A DNA stretch of 64,000 nucleotides from an uncultured Piscirickettsiaceae bacterium (GTDB lineage: Bacteria; Pseudomonadota; Gammaproteobacteria; Methylococcales; Cycloclasticaceae): positions 124,001 to 188,000 of the forward strand of contig CAJXSK010000001.1 of the NCBI GenBank assembly GCA_913061075.1, written 5' to 3'. The notes under the pieces were generated by a model, which made no database searches, was not told the DNA's origin, and worked only from the letters and a program-made list of their open reading frames with translations. A program made the position numbers and the translations under genes. This document shows positions 26,637 to 36,299 of the stretch, in pieces; the first letter of the stretch is position 1; each line of letters opens with the position of its first letter.

Positions 26637-27197
26637 ATGGCTGAAGAAGATCAAGAACAAGAAGAGGTTGTAGAAGGTAAGGGAGGGTCAAAAAAACTCA
26701 TCATAATGATTGTTGGTGGTGTTTTGGCCTTATTAATTATTGTTGGTGCGACATTATTTTTTACAGGTTTTTTTGACGCAAAAGAGCCCGTTGCTTCAGA
26801 TGACCCCGCTGCCGAGAAGACAGAAGAAACCGAGGACGGTGAAGAGGGCGATGATGAAGCGGCTGCTGCTGAAGAAGGGACTGAGACAGCTTACTTAGCG
26901 TTAACACCTGCTTTTATGGTGAACTTTCAAGGTTCAGGTATTAAGGTGATGAAAGTATCTATCAGCGTAATGGCAAAAAGTGAATCTAGTTTAGATGCTA
27001 TCAAATTGCACGATCCGGTTATAAGAAATAATATTTTGCTACTGTTATCTGCTGAAAACCCAGATGCACTTAAAACGGCAGAGGGAAAGCAAAAACTTCA
27101 AGGGGCAATACTTGAAGAAATAAACAAGGTATTGAAAGAAAGAAAGGTTAAAGCCTTGCCCGAAGCCGTGTTCTTCACAGATTTGGTGATGCAATAA
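26637..27197 (+). CDS. fliL: Flagellar basal body-associated protein FliL
   Basis: Inner-membrane protein around the stator that supports motor torque. The 186 residues begin with a short acidic cytoplasmic stretch. One membrane helix follows at about 19-41 (LIIMIVGGVLALLIIVGATLF). Next is a linker of about 35 residues made almost only of Asp, Glu, Ala and Thr (46-82). The periplasmic FliL domain, with YLALTPAFMVNFQG at its start, ends the protein. I start at ATG 26637 with AGGGAG 7 bases upstream; a GTG one codon earlier is also in frame. First gene of the export-gate operon. The long acidic linker is unusual for the family. Confidence 0.93.
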   Translation: MAEEDQEQEEVVEGKGGSKKLIIMIVGGVLALLIIVGATLFFTGFFDAKEPVASDDPAAEKTEETEDGEEGDDEAAAAEEGTETAYLALTPAFMVNFQGSGIKVMKVSISVMAKSESSLDAIKLHDPVIRNNILLLLSAENPDALKTAEGKQKLQGAILEEINKVLKERKVKALPEAVFFTDLVMQ

Positions 27198-28202
27198 ATG
27201 TCAGACGCGGATCTATTATCCCAAGATGAAATTGATGCGTTACTGCATGGCGTTGATGATGGTGATGTAGAAACTGAAACAGGTGCTGGTGTTCCTGGCG
27301 AAGCATCGGGTTATGATTTTACGAGCCAAGACAGAATTATTCGCGGCAGGATGCCAACGCTTGAAATGGTTAATGAGCGCTTCGCTCGGCATTTTAGGTT
27401 TAGCTTGTTTAATTTTTTACGCCGTTCTTCTGAAATTTCCCTTTCTGGAATACAAATGCTCAAATTTTCTGAGTATGTGCACAGTTTGTTTGTGCCTACT
27501 AATTTAAATATTGTAAAAATTAGGCCGCTACGTGGTTCAGCACTGTTTGTATTAGATCCAAGCCTTGTGTTTGCAATTGTTGATACGTATTTCGGAGGTT
27601 CAGGGCGTTTTCATAACAAAGTGGAAGGGCGAGAGTTTACTGCAACGGAAATTCGGGTAGTGCGATTTATCTTAGACCTTGTGTTTACAGATTTAAAAAA
27701 AGCTTGGGAGCCTGTATTAGATCTCGATTTTGAATATGTTAATTCTGAAGTTAACCCACAGTTTGCCAATATTGCTAGCCCAACCGAGGTAATGGTTGTT
27801 TCGACGTTGCACCTTGAGCTTGAAGGGGGCGGGGGAGATATACAATTCAGCTTGCCTTATTCAATGTTAGAACCGATTAGAGAGCTATTGGACGCAGGCA
27901 TCCAGAGTGATGGTGGTGATGGAGATGACCGCTGGAAGAACACATTACGAAGCGAAATAAAAACGGCTGAAGTGGAATTGAATACAACTTTTTTAAGAAA
28001 AGAGATGTCGCTTAAGGAAATTTTAGCTGTTCAAGAAGGTGACATTATTCCCTTAGATATGCCTGAACAAGTGATTATAGAATCGGGTGAGATGCCTTTA
28101 TTTAGAGGGAAATTAGGGGTTAGTAAAGATTATTATGCCGTTCAGCTTGAAGAAAAGTTCGAACGAGATGAAGTTAAAAAAGTGACACTCAAAGAAGGAT
28201 AA
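27198..28202 (+). CDS. fliM: Flagellar motor switch protein FliM
   Basis: C-ring protein that binds phosphorylated CheY and sets rotation direction. The 334 residues open with the CheY-binding LLSQDEIDALLHG peptide (about 5-17). A CheC-like middle domain spans about 50-230, and the FliMN C-terminal domain about 250-330. It starts on the base after the fliL stop, so translation is likely coupled. All partners needed for the switch except FliG (not in view) are adjacent. Confidence 0.96.
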   Translation: MSDADLLSQDEIDALLHGVDDGDVETETGAGVPGEASGYDFTSQDRIIRGRMPTLEMVNERFARHFRFSLFNFLRRSSEISLSGIQMLKFSEYVHSLFVPTNLNIVKIRPLRGSALFVLDPSLVFAIVDTYFGGSGRFHNKVEGREFTATEIRVVRFILDLVFTDLKKAWEPVLDLDFEYVNSEVNPQFANIASPTEVMVVSTLHLELEGGGGDIQFSLPYSMLEPIRELLDAGIQSDGGDGDDRWKNTLRSEIKTAEVELNTTFLRKEMSLKEILAVQEGDIIPLDMPEQVIIESGEMPLFRGKLGVSKDYYAVQLEEKFERDEVKKVTLKEG

Positions 28203-28205
28203 ATT

Positions 28206-28607
28206 ATGAGCGATGATGAAAACGAAACTAATGATGGCGCGGAGCATGAGGGTGCAGCAGTAGAAGTGGCAGATGTAGAACAAGCGGGTGTTGAAGCGGC
28301 ATCGTTTGACGAAGTGTCAGATAAGGGCATTTCTAGCAATGATAGTGAACTGAACTTAGACGTTATTTTAGATGTGCCCGTTACGGTTTCGATGGAGGTT
28401 GGCAATACTAAAATAAGCATTCGTAATTTACTTCAGCTTAATCAAGGTTCCGTTGTTGAGCTTGACCGATTAGCTGGCGAACCGATGGATGTATTAGTTA
28501 ACGGTACGCTGATTGCTCGTGGAGAAGTGGTTGTTGTTAACGATAAATTTGGTTTACGCCTAACCGATATTATTAGCCCTGCGGAACGCGTTAAGAAACT
28601 TAAATAA
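28206..28607 (+). CDS. fliN: Flagellar motor switch protein FliN
   Basis: C-ring base component that also docks the export apparatus. Of 133 residues, the first 45 are acidic and variable (DDENETNDGAEHEGAA). The FliN/SpoA domain fills about 50-132 (DVILDVPVTVSMEVGNTKI, NGTLIARGEVVVVNDKFGLR). The stop overlaps the fliO start by one base. Confidence 0.95.
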   Translation: MSDDENETNDGAEHEGAAVEVADVEQAGVEAASFDEVSDKGISSNDSELNLDVILDVPVTVSMEVGNTKISIRNLLQLNQGSVVELDRLAGEPMDVLVNGTLIARGEVVVVNDKFGLRLTDIISPAERVKKLK

Positions 28608-29044
28608 TGCGTGAAGTAGCCTATAAAGCTTTTTGGTTTATGACAGCATGTAGTTCAACTACCGCTTATGCCGAAGAAAAAATAGTCATTGGATCTAAAA
28701 GTGTTGAGCCTTTTTCGACAGCAAATCTTAGTGAATGGACTATAGGTTTATTTGCGGTTTTGGTTGTTATAGGTATTGTCGCTTGGATAGCAAAACGATT
28801 TAGTGGGTTTGGTGTTAATCAAGTTGGGCATATGAATGTTGTGTCAGGTATTTCTGTAGGGCATCGTGAAAAAGTGTTGCTAATAAGAGCAGGTGAACAG
28901 CACCTTTTGTTGGGCGTGGCGCCAGGGCGGGTTCAAACATTACATACATTCGAGAAGGGTGAAATTACTGATATTGCAGCGTCACAAACGAGTAACTTCC
29001 AAGAAACTATGCGCAATGCCTTGAGTAAAAAGGCAGAACAATGA
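28607..29044 (+). CDS. fliO: Flagellar biosynthetic protein FliO
   Basis: Membrane chaperone for assembly of the FliP ring. It has 145 residues. A hydrophobic, signal-like N-terminus (about 1-23, ending TAYA) is followed by a second membrane helix at about 45-63 ([19 protein letters not shown]). A small cytoplasmic domain ([20 protein letters not shown]) follows. It overlaps fliP by four bases (ATGA), a classic coupling arrangement. Confidence 0.9.
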   Translation: MREVAYKAFWFMTACSSTTAYAEEKIVIGSKSVEPFSTANLSEWTIGLFAVLVVIGIVAWIAKRFSGFGVNQVGHMNVVSGISVGHREKVLLIRAGEQHLLLGVAPGRVQTLHTFEKGEITDIAASQTSNFQETMRNALSKKAEQ

Positions 29045-29775
29045 GTAAGTTTTTCAGCTGTATTTTATTTGGTTTATTAGTCATGCCAGGTGGCGCTTTT
29101 GCGGCACAAGGGCTAGAGGCGATTACCATCGCTAATGATGGAAAAAGCTACTCCGTCACCTTGCAAATACTAGCAGTAATGACATTGCTGACCGTGCTAC
29201 CAAGCCTGTTGGTGATGATGACGTCGTTTACGCGAATTATTATCGTGCTGTCGATTCTTCGTCAGGCGATGGGTACACCACAAACGCCGAGTAACCAAAT
29301 TTTATTAGGTTTGGCCTTGTTTTTAACATTTTTTATTATGTCGCCCATTTTTGAAAAGGCTAATACAGAGGCATTGCAGCCTTATTTAAATGATGAAATA
29401 GTTGCAGATGTTGCTATTCCCAAAGCCATAGCGCCCTTTCGCGAATTTATGTTGAGACAAACCCGCGATAGTGACCTGGCAATGTTCGCAAGAATTTCAG
29501 GTGCTGAGCCAATCCAATCATCGGAAGATGTGCCGTTGTCGCTGTTATTGCCAGCGTTTGTTACCAGCGAACTTAAAACAGCGTTTCAAATTGGCTTTAT
29601 GATTTTTATACCGTTTTTAATCATCGATATGGTCGTCGCGAGTGTCTTAATGTCGATGGGTATGATGATGTTATCACCCTTAATTATTTCACTACCGTTT
29701 AAGTTAATGCTGTTCGTTTTAGTCGATGGCTGGGCGCTTATTATGGAAACATTAGCCGCTAGTTTTTTTAACTAA
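29041..29775 (+). CDS. fliP: Flagellar export gate protein FliP
   Basis: Core pore subunit of the flagellar type III export gate. The 244 residues start with a cleavable signal peptide (about 1-21, ending GGAFA), typical of FliP. Four membrane segments follow. The family-specific stretch [20 protein letters not shown] is near 59-78, and the C-terminal [17 protein letters not shown] near 205-221. The order fliO-fliP-fliQ-fliR is kept. Confidence 0.97.
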   Translation: MSKFFSCILFGLLVMPGGAFAAQGLEAITIANDGKSYSVTLQILAVMTLLTVLPSLLVMMTSFTRIIIVLSILRQAMGTPQTPSNQILLGLALFLTFFIMSPIFEKANTEALQPYLNDEIVADVAIPKAIAPFREFMLRQTRDSDLAMFARISGAEPIQSSEDVPLSLLLPAFVTSELKTAFQIGFMIFIPFLIIDMVVASVLMSMGMMMLSPLIISLPFKLMLFVLVDGWALIMETLAASFFN

Positions 29776-29786
29776 AGGATACCTAT

Positions 29787-30059
29787 ATGACGCCTGATAG
29801 TGTGATGGAGCTAGGACAAAGAGCATTACAAATCACCGTGATGTTATCCGCCCCAATTTTGTTGTCTGCGCTTGCCATTGGTTTATTGGTGGCGATGTTT
29901 CAAGCAGCAACACAAATAAATGAAATGACTTTAAGTTTTGTTCCTAAATTATTGATTACAGTAATAGTATTGTCTATATCTGGCCCTTGGATGCTCCGTT
30001 TAATCATAGGTTTTACACGAGATATATTTTTACAAATACCTGATATGGTTGGTGGGTAA
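29787..30059 (+). CDS. fliQ: Flagellar export gate protein FliQ
   Basis: Small (90 residues) export-gate subunit with two membrane helices, at about 16-38 and 52-75. The linking loop has the conserved QAATQINEMTLSFVPK stretch. It lies 11 bases after fliP and 5 before fliR. Confidence 0.95.
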   Translation: MTPDSVMELGQRALQITVMLSAPILLSALAIGLLVAMFQAATQINEMTLSFVPKLLITVIVLSISGPWMLRLIIGFTRDIFLQIPDMVGG

Positions 30060-30064
30060 CTAAC

Positions 30065-30847
30065 ATGATGATGGTCAGTGAAGCACAAATAATGGCCTGG
30101 TTAGGTGCGTTTATTTGGCCATTACTGAGGGTGAGTGCGATGTTCGTCGCTATTCCTATTTTTAGCGGTCGATTTGTTGATAATCGTATACTGATTGGTG
30201 TGTCGTTAATGGTAACCTTTTTTACAATTCCGCTCATTCCACAGCCTCCCCAAGTCGATGTATTTAGCCATGCGGGAATAATGATTGGTTTACAGCAAAT
30301 TTTAATCGGCATCATGATGGGTTTTGTTTTGCAAATGGTGTTTAGTGCCATTGTTTTTGCAGGGCAAGGTATCGCTTATAGTATGGGGCTGGGCTTTGCA
30401 TCTATGGTGGATCCGACGTCTGGTGTGAGTGTGCCGGTTATAAGTCAATTTTATTTGGTGTTAGCCACATTGTTTTTTTTAACGGTGGGCGGGCACTTAG
30501 TTTTAATCGAGATGTTGGTTGATAGTTTTAGAACCTTACCCATCGGATTAAATGGCATTGAACGAGTTGATATATGGGGCATGATCTCATGGTCAAGTCG
30601 AATATTTTCTGCTGGTTTATTAATGGCTTTACCTGCTATTACATCATTATTGATGGTTAATATTGCATTTGGGGTTGTGACGAAAGCAGCACCTCAGCTT
30701 AATATTTTTGCTGTGGGTTTTCCCATTACACTGGTATTGGGCGCCTTATTGATGTGGGTAACAGTACCGGCTGTGATGGGTAGTTTCGGTAATTTATTAG
30801 CTGAGAGTTACGGTGTTATTGGCGCATTTCTTCGGATAGGTAGCTAG
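30065..30847 (+). CDS. fliR: Flagellar export gate protein FliR
   Basis: Membrane gate subunit (260 residues) that closes the FliP-FliQ helical ring. About six hydrophobic segments are visible. Conserved pieces are WPLLRVSAMFVAIPIF near 18-33 and GQGIAYSMGLGFASMVDP in the middle. Three in-frame ATGs stand in a row at the start (30065, 30068, 30071), and the first used is uncertain. It ends 2 bases before flhB. Confidence 0.95.
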   Translation: MMMVSEAQIMAWLGAFIWPLLRVSAMFVAIPIFSGRFVDNRILIGVSLMVTFFTIPLIPQPPQVDVFSHAGIMIGLQQILIGIMMGFVLQMVFSAIVFAGQGIAYSMGLGFASMVDPTSGVSVPVISQFYLVLATLFFLTVGGHLVLIEMLVDSFRTLPIGLNGIERVDIWGMISWSSRIFSAGLLMALPAITSLLMVNIAFGVVTKAAPQLNIFAVGFPITLVLGALLMWVTVPAVMGSFGNLLAESYGVIGAFLRIGS

Positions 30848-30849
30848 CA

Positions 30850-31998
30850 ATGGCAGAAGAAGACAGCGGCCAAGAAAAAACCGAGGAACCCACGGCCAAA
30901 CGGGAAGATGATGCCCGAAAAAAAGGTGACATAGCACGGTCTAAAGAATTGAATACAGTTGTTGTACTCATGGTGGGATCCACTATGTTATGGATGGCAG
31001 GTGATCGAATCTTCAAAGGGATGTGGACTGTTATGGAAAAATCATTTTCTATTGATAGGTCGCTGATTTATGACCCTATTGCGACAGTGATGCGGTTGCA
31101 GCTTTTTATGCAGCATGCTGTTGGATTTATAGCGCCTTTTTTAGCAGCCATGATGGTAGCAGCACTCGCTGGACCTATCGCTATGGGCGGATGGGCTTTT
31201 AGTGCGGAGGCAATGGCGCCAAAGTTTTCAAAAATGAATCCGTTATCTGGCTTTAAACGGATGTTTGCCATACGAAGTTTGGTGGAATTGCTAAAGTCCT
31301 TACTTAAGTTTGTGTTGGTTTTAGGCATTATGTTTTTGCTAGCCAATGCGTACCTACATGAATTTATTCAGTTTAGTCGAATGTCTTTACGCGGTGCGCT
31401 TGTCCATGCCAGCGATTTAATGAGTCTATCGTTTGTAGTGCTATGTGCGTCTTTGTTACTTGTTGCTGCTATTGATGTGCCATTTAGCATTTGGGAGCAT
31501 AAGAAAAAATTAAAAATGACACGACAAGAGATAAAAGACGAGATGAAGCAAACGGATGGCCGTCCAGAAGTTAAGAGTAAGGTCAGGCAGTTACAACAAG
31601 AAATGTCGCAAGGTCGCATGATGGAGCAAGTTCCATTAGCAGATGTGATCGTTACGAACCCAACGCACTTTGCTGTTGCGTTGAAATACGATGAAAGTGG
31701 TACTGGCGCGCCGATGGTCGTTGCAAAAGGCTCAGACTATATTGCTGCACAAATTAGAAATATTGCCATTAGCAATGGCGTCACCATGGTCAGTTCACCG
31801 CCGTTAGCAAGAGCGTTGTTCTTCTCCACAAAAGTAGATCAAGAAGTACCTAAGGGATTGTACTTGGCAGTAGCACAAGTGTTGGCCTATGTTTTCCAAC
31901 TACGTGTGGCAACAGAAAAACGTTGGAAAAAGCCTAAGCCACCAAAGGATGTTTCTATTCCAGATGAATACCAACAATACGCAAACAGGACGCATTAA
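30850..31998 (+). CDS. flhB: Flagellar export switch protein FlhB
   Basis: Membrane protein that governs substrate switching with FliK. It has 382 residues. The N-terminus is hydrophilic (GQEKTEEPTAKREDDARKKG), and four membrane helices follow between about 35 and 215. The cytoplasmic domain contains the self-cleaving NPTH site (VTNPTHFAVALKY, near 267-279). The C-terminal tail is basic. It completes the export operon. A separate, cleavage-site-lacking copy of its C-terminal domain lies at 39.8 kb. Confidence 0.97.
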   Translation: MAEEDSGQEKTEEPTAKREDDARKKGDIARSKELNTVVVLMVGSTMLWMAGDRIFKGMWTVMEKSFSIDRSLIYDPIATVMRLQLFMQHAVGFIAPFLAAMMVAALAGPIAMGGWAFSAEAMAPKFSKMNPLSGFKRMFAIRSLVELLKSLLKFVLVLGIMFLLANAYLHEFIQFSRMSLRGALVHASDLMSLSFVVLCASLLLVAAIDVPFSIWEHKKKLKMTRQEIKDEMKQTDGRPEVKSKVRQLQQEMSQGRMMEQVPLADVIVTNPTHFAVALKYDESGTGAPMVVAKGSDYIAAQIRNIAISNGVTMVSSPPLARALFFSTKVDQEVPKGLYLAVAQVLAYVFQLRVATEKRWKKPKPPKDVSIPDEYQQYANRTH

Positions 31999-32023
31999 CA
32001 AATGAATAGAGCGAATAATTGAT

Positions 32024-34111
32024 ATGAATTTTGCTGGTTTTACAAAACTAATGGGTGACTTTGCGCGAAATGGATTAGGTGCACCAATTTTAGTGTTGGT
32101 GATGCTGTCTATGTTGGTGTTGCCTTTGCCACCCATCGCCTTAGATTTACTGTTTACATTTAATATAGCGTTGTCACTGATCGTTTTATTGGTGGTGGTG
32201 TATTCACACCGGCCGCTTGATTTTGCGGTTTTTCCTAGCTTTATACTCATTGCAACTTTATTAAGGCTTGGTTTGAACGTAGCCTCAACACGAGTGGTGC
32301 TGCTTGAGGGCCATAATGGTGGTGATGCGGCGGGTAAGGTGATTGAGGCGTTTGGCGCGTTTGTTATTGGCGGTAACTACGCGGTAGGGTTGGTTGTTTT
32401 CAGTATTTTAATCATCATAAACTTTGTTGTGGTTACCAAGGGTGCGGGTAGGGTGTCTGAGGTGAGTGCTCGGTTTACGTTAGATGCTATGCCGGGTAAG
32501 CAAATGGCGATTGATGCAGATTTAAACGCAGGCGTTTTGACACAAGATCAGGCGAAAGAAAGGCGAGCAGAAATTAGCCAAGAAGCTGACTTTTATGGGT
32601 CAATGGATGGTGCTAGTAAGTTTGTTCGTGGTGATGCTGTCGCAGGGATTTTGATTTTACTGATTAACATTGTCGGTGGCCTTGGCGTAGGAACTATTCA
32701 GCACGGCTTGCCTTTCTCGCAAGCAATGGAATATTACACCTTACTAACAATTGGTGACGGTTTAGTGGCGCAGATTCCAGCGTTGCTATTATCGACAGCG
32801 ACAGCGATTATTGTAACTAAGGTGAACAGTTCACAAGACATGGGTGAACAAATATCGTTTCAGGTTCTAAATAATACAAAAGCATTAGCGATTACGGCAG
32901 GTGTTATTGGTCTGCTGGGCTTGATTCCAGGGATGCCAAATTTTGTTTTCCTTACTATTTCTGGAGGAATAGGCTATGCAGCATTTCATATTTACAAAAA
33001 GCAATTAAGGGCGGAAGCGTTTGTTGAGCCCGAACCTATTGTTCAGGCCGTATCTGACGAACCTAAAGAGTTGACCTGGGACGATGTTGCACCGGTTGAC
33101 ATGATTGGCTTAGAAGTGGGATATAGATTGATTCCGTTAGTTGATAAAACGCAGGGCGGTGAGTTGATGTCGCGTATTAAAGGTGTGCGTAAGAAGCTAT
33201 CTCAAGAATTAGGGTTTTTAATACCGCCTGTACATATTCGAGACAACTTGGACTTATCTCCTAACATGTATAGGTTAACGTTAATGGGCGTTAATATTGG
33301 TGAAATAGAAATTCACCCGGATCGTGAAATGGCGATTAATCCTGGCCAAGTGTTTGGCGAAGTACAGGGTATAGCCACACAAGACCCCGCTTTTGGCTTA
33401 GATGCGATTTGGATTGAGAATAATCAAAAAGATCAGGCGCAAACCTATGGTTATACCGTGGTAGACCCTGGTACGGTTGTAGCGACACATTTAAGCCAAG
33501 TTATACAAACACATGCTCATGAGCTGTTGGGGCATGAAGAAGTGCAACAAATGCTGGATACATTGAAAAAGTCAGCGCCGAAACTAGTGGAAGACCTTGT
33601 GCCAGAAACATTGTCTTTGGGCGCGGTGGTGAAGGTATTACAAAACCTATTACAAGAAAGCATTCCAGTACGTGATATGCGCACGATTGCAGAGACATTG
33701 ATCGAACATGGTGTGGTGAGTCAAGATACTGGCGCGTTAACAGCAGCTGTTCGTATTTCGTTAGGCCGCTCAATTGTCCAGAAAATCAGTGGCTTAGATA
33801 AAGAATTGTCGGTTATTACACTAGACCCAGACTTGGAACGCTTATTGCAACAGAGTCTACAAGCGTCAGAAGATGGTGGCGCAGGGTTAGAGCCAGGGTT
33901 AGCAGAAAGAATGATCAAAGCATTAGAAGCCAGTACACAAAAGCTGGAAATGGAAGGGAAAAATGCCGTTTTATTAGTGTCAGCCTTTTTAAGACCCTGG
34001 TTGGCACGCTTTGTACGGCATTCAATCACCAACTTAAATGTGTTGTCGTATAACGAGATACCTGAAGATCGCCAAGTTCGCGTAGTTGGGAGCGTTGGTC
34101 AAAATGGTTAG
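32024..34111 (+). CDS. flhA: Flagellar export protein FlhA
   Basis: Largest export-gate subunit; energises export and docks chaperone-substrate complexes. The 695 residues split into eight membrane helices in the first 320 residues and a large cytoplasmic domain. The conserved cytoplasmic FHIPEP-type loop is visible as RFTLDAMPGKQMAIDADLN at about 149-167. The start ATG is 25 bases after flhB with no strong ribosome-binding site. No sigma-54 or sigma-28 site is evident here, so it is probably read from the fliL operon. Confidence 0.97.
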   Translation: MNFAGFTKLMGDFARNGLGAPILVLVMLSMLVLPLPPIALDLLFTFNIALSLIVLLVVVYSHRPLDFAVFPSFILIATLLRLGLNVASTRVVLLEGHNGGDAAGKVIEAFGAFVIGGNYAVGLVVFSILIIINFVVVTKGAGRVSEVSARFTLDAMPGKQMAIDADLNAGVLTQDQAKERRAEISQEADFYGSMDGASKFVRGDAVAGILILLINIVGGLGVGTIQHGLPFSQAMEYYTLLTIGDGLVAQIPALLLSTATAIIVTKVNSSQDMGEQISFQVLNNTKALAITAGVIGLLGLIPGMPNFVFLTISGGIGYAAFHIYKKQLRAEAFVEPEPIVQAVSDEPKELTWDDVAPVDMIGLEVGYRLIPLVDKTQGGELMSRIKGVRKKLSQELGFLIPPVHIRDNLDLSPNMYRLTLMGVNIGEIEIHPDREMAINPGQVFGEVQGIATQDPAFGLDAIWIENNQKDQAQTYGYTVVDPGTVVATHLSQVIQTHAHELLGHEEVQQMLDTLKKSAPKLVEDLVPETLSLGAVVKVLQNLLQESIPVRDMRTIAETLIEHGVVSQDTGALTAAVRISLGRSIVQKISGLDKELSVITLDPDLERLLQQSLQASEDGGAGLEPGLAERMIKALEASTQKLEMEGKNAVLLVSAFLRPWLARFVRHSITNLNVLSYNEIPEDRQVRVVGSVGQNG

Positions 34112-34132
34112 AGTTGTTAAAGGGAAAAAAAC

Positions 34133-35431
34133 ATGAAGATTAAAAGATTTTTTGCGGCAGATACGCGCGAAGCATTACGCTTAGTTAAAGAAGAGCTTGG
34201 TCCAGATGCCGTCATTTTGTCTAATACGCGAGCAGAAAATGGTGTCGAAATTGTTGCGGCGATGGATTATGACGAGAATGTTATTCAGCAACAGCTTGAT
34301 AAAAAAGAACGTGCTATAGATGTTCAGTTGGATGAAAAGCTAAAGCAAGATACATTATCTATCAATTGGAAAGAACCGCCAGAGCAAGCATTCCGTGAAG
34401 ATTTCACTCCAGCCAAACCTAAATCTATACGTGTAAAGCGTGAAGCAAAAACACACGCAAATAACGTCCGCACACCAAACCAATCGGTGTGGGTTGAAGA
34501 CCCAGCCATAAAGGCGGTTAAAGAAGAATTAAAAAAAATGCGCCATGATTTTAGAACGCAATTAAACGAATTATCGTGGGCCGATAAAATACAACAAAAC
34601 CCAGTGCGAATTGACGTGATACGTCGGTTACTGGATACGGGGTTTTCAAAAAATCTGAGTTTAAAACTAGCTGAAACGTGTATTACAGAAGATGAGATAG
34701 AAGAGTCTTGGCGTAAGTGTCTCAAAGCAATATCGTTGTGTATTCCTGTGTTGGATGATCCACTGCTTGATGAAGGTGGGGTTGTAGCTTTATACGGGCC
34801 AACAGGTGTTGGTAAAACAACGACGATCGCAAAAATAGCAGCACGGTTTAGAATGAGATATGGTACTAATCAGTTAGCACTAATAACAACAGATAACTAT
34901 CGCATTGGCGCACACGAGCAATTGAGTAATTTTGCTAAAATTTTGGGCGTACCCATGCGTGTTGCGTCAACCCAGGATGACTTAAAGAATGCCTTGTCAG
35001 ACTTTATTGACAAAAAGCTAGTGCTCATTGATACAGCGGGAATGAGTCAACGAGATATACGCATGACAGAACAGTTGGAATTGCTGGCCGATGAAACACT
35101 CAATATTGATAATTATTTAGTCGTTTCAGCAACAACAGAAAGCCGAGCGATGCGTGAAATATTAAAAACTTTCAGCAGTACTAAGCGTAAAGGTTGTATT
35201 TTAACGAAACTAGACGAAACCGATTGCCCTGGTAGTGCCTTATCTGCCATTATTGAAAACCAAATACCATTGTGCTTTGTGACAGACGGTCAACGTGTAC
35301 CGGAAGACTTACACTTTCCAAATCCAGAAAGCTTGCTAGCTGGTTTTGACGAGCCAGTTGAAGCGGCAGATGATATGGATATTGCGTTGTCTGTGTTAAT
35401 TGGTGAACAAACGCAATATGCGACTATTTAA
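34133..35431 (+). CDS. flhF: Flagellar placement GTPase FlhF
   Basis: SRP-type GTPase that marks the cell pole for flagellum assembly in polar flagellates. The 432 residues have a basic N-terminal domain beginning MKIKRFFAADTREALRLVKE. A charged linker and a helical N domain follow. The G domain has the P-loop GPTGVGKTTTIAK near 222-234 and DTAGMSQRD near 300-308. Together with fleN it points to polar flagellation. Its 3' end overlaps the fleN start. Confidence 0.96.
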   Translation: MKIKRFFAADTREALRLVKEELGPDAVILSNTRAENGVEIVAAMDYDENVIQQQLDKKERAIDVQLDEKLKQDTLSINWKEPPEQAFREDFTPAKPKSIRVKREAKTHANNVRTPNQSVWVEDPAIKAVKEELKKMRHDFRTQLNELSWADKIQQNPVRIDVIRRLLDTGFSKNLSLKLAETCITEDEIEESWRKCLKAISLCIPVLDDPLLDEGGVVALYGPTGVGKTTTIAKIAARFRMRYGTNQLALITTDNYRIGAHEQLSNFAKILGVPMRVASTQDDLKNALSDFIDKKLVLIDTAGMSQRDIRMTEQLELLADETLNIDNYLVVSATTESRAMREILKTFSSTKRKGCILTKLDETDCPGSALSAIIENQIPLCFVTDGQRVPEDLHFPNPESLLAGFDEPVEAADDMDIALSVLIGEQTQYATI

Positions 35432-36299
35432 ACAGGGGTTGAACCAAGCCTCAGGACTTGAAATGACAGAACCAAAGCCCGTTAGGGTTATTGCAATAGC
35501 GAGTGGAAAAGGCGGGGTTGGCAAAACCAATCTCTCTGTAAACCTTGGTATCTCCTTATCTAAACTGGGGAGACAAGTGGCTTTATTAGATGCTGATATG
35601 GGGCTAGCAAATGTTGATATCTTATTGGGGTTGCACCCTCAATATAACCTTTCTCATGTGCTAGACGGTGAAAAGACACTGAATGAAATAATGGTAGAAG
35701 GCCCGCAAGGGTTGAAGGTGATTCCAGCTTCATCAGGCATGCAAAAAATGGCTGAAATAGGCACGATGGAACAAGCCGGTATTATTAATGCGTTCAGTGA
35801 GCTGGGTGATGATATTGATGTGTTGATTGTTGATACAGCCGCGGGTATTCATGGTGGTGTGGTTAATTTTTCACGGGCTTGTCAAGAAGTTATCATTGTT
35901 GTGTGTGATGAACCAACGTCTCTAACAGATGCGTATGCCCTAATAAAATTATTGAATAGAGATCATGGGTTAAGTCGCTTCCATGTACTAACAAATATGG
36001 TTGAAACGGCGCATCATGGTAAAGCGTTATATCAAAAATTGTGTAAGGTGACAGACCGTTATTTGGATGTTGCGCTGCATTTTGTTGGTGCGGTACCGTT
36101 TGATAAAGGTCTCCGAAAAGCGGTTCAAAAACAACAAGCAGTTATTGAATCGATGCCCAATGCGGAATCCTCGTTGGCAATCAAAAATATTGCGCGTAAG
36201 ATTGATAAGTGGCCAATGCAACGTGGCGCAGGTGGCCATATGGAATTCTTTGTAGAGCGGTTAATACAGTCAAAAAATGAAGGAGCGTCAATAGTGTGA
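35418..36299 (+). CDS. fleN: Flagellar number regulator FleN (FlhG)
   Basis: MinD-like ATPase that limits flagellar number by acting on FlhF and the FleQ-type activator. SGKGGVGKTNLSVNLG (deviant Walker A) and DADMGLANVDILLGL are clear. I start at ATG 35418 (293 residues). This keeps the N-terminal NQASGLE helix, equivalent to the DQAxGLR motif that stimulates FlhF, and overlaps flhF by 14 bases. A later ATG at 35463 has a better AGGA site but would remove that helix. An upstream TTG at 35400 is less likely. Confidence 0.93.
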   Translation: MRLFKQGLNQASGLEMTEPKPVRVIAIASGKGGVGKTNLSVNLGISLSKLGRQVALLDADMGLANVDILLGLHPQYNLSHVLDGEKTLNEIMVEGPQGLKVIPASSGMQKMAEIGTMEQAGIINAFSELGDDIDVLIVDTAAGIHGGVVNFSRACQEVIIVVCDEPTSLTDAYALIKLLNRDHGLSRFHVLTNMVETAHHGKALYQKLCKVTDRYLDVALHFVGAVPFDKGLRKAVQKQQAVIESMPNAESSLAIKNIARKIDKWPMQRGAGGHMEFFVERLIQSKNEGASIV

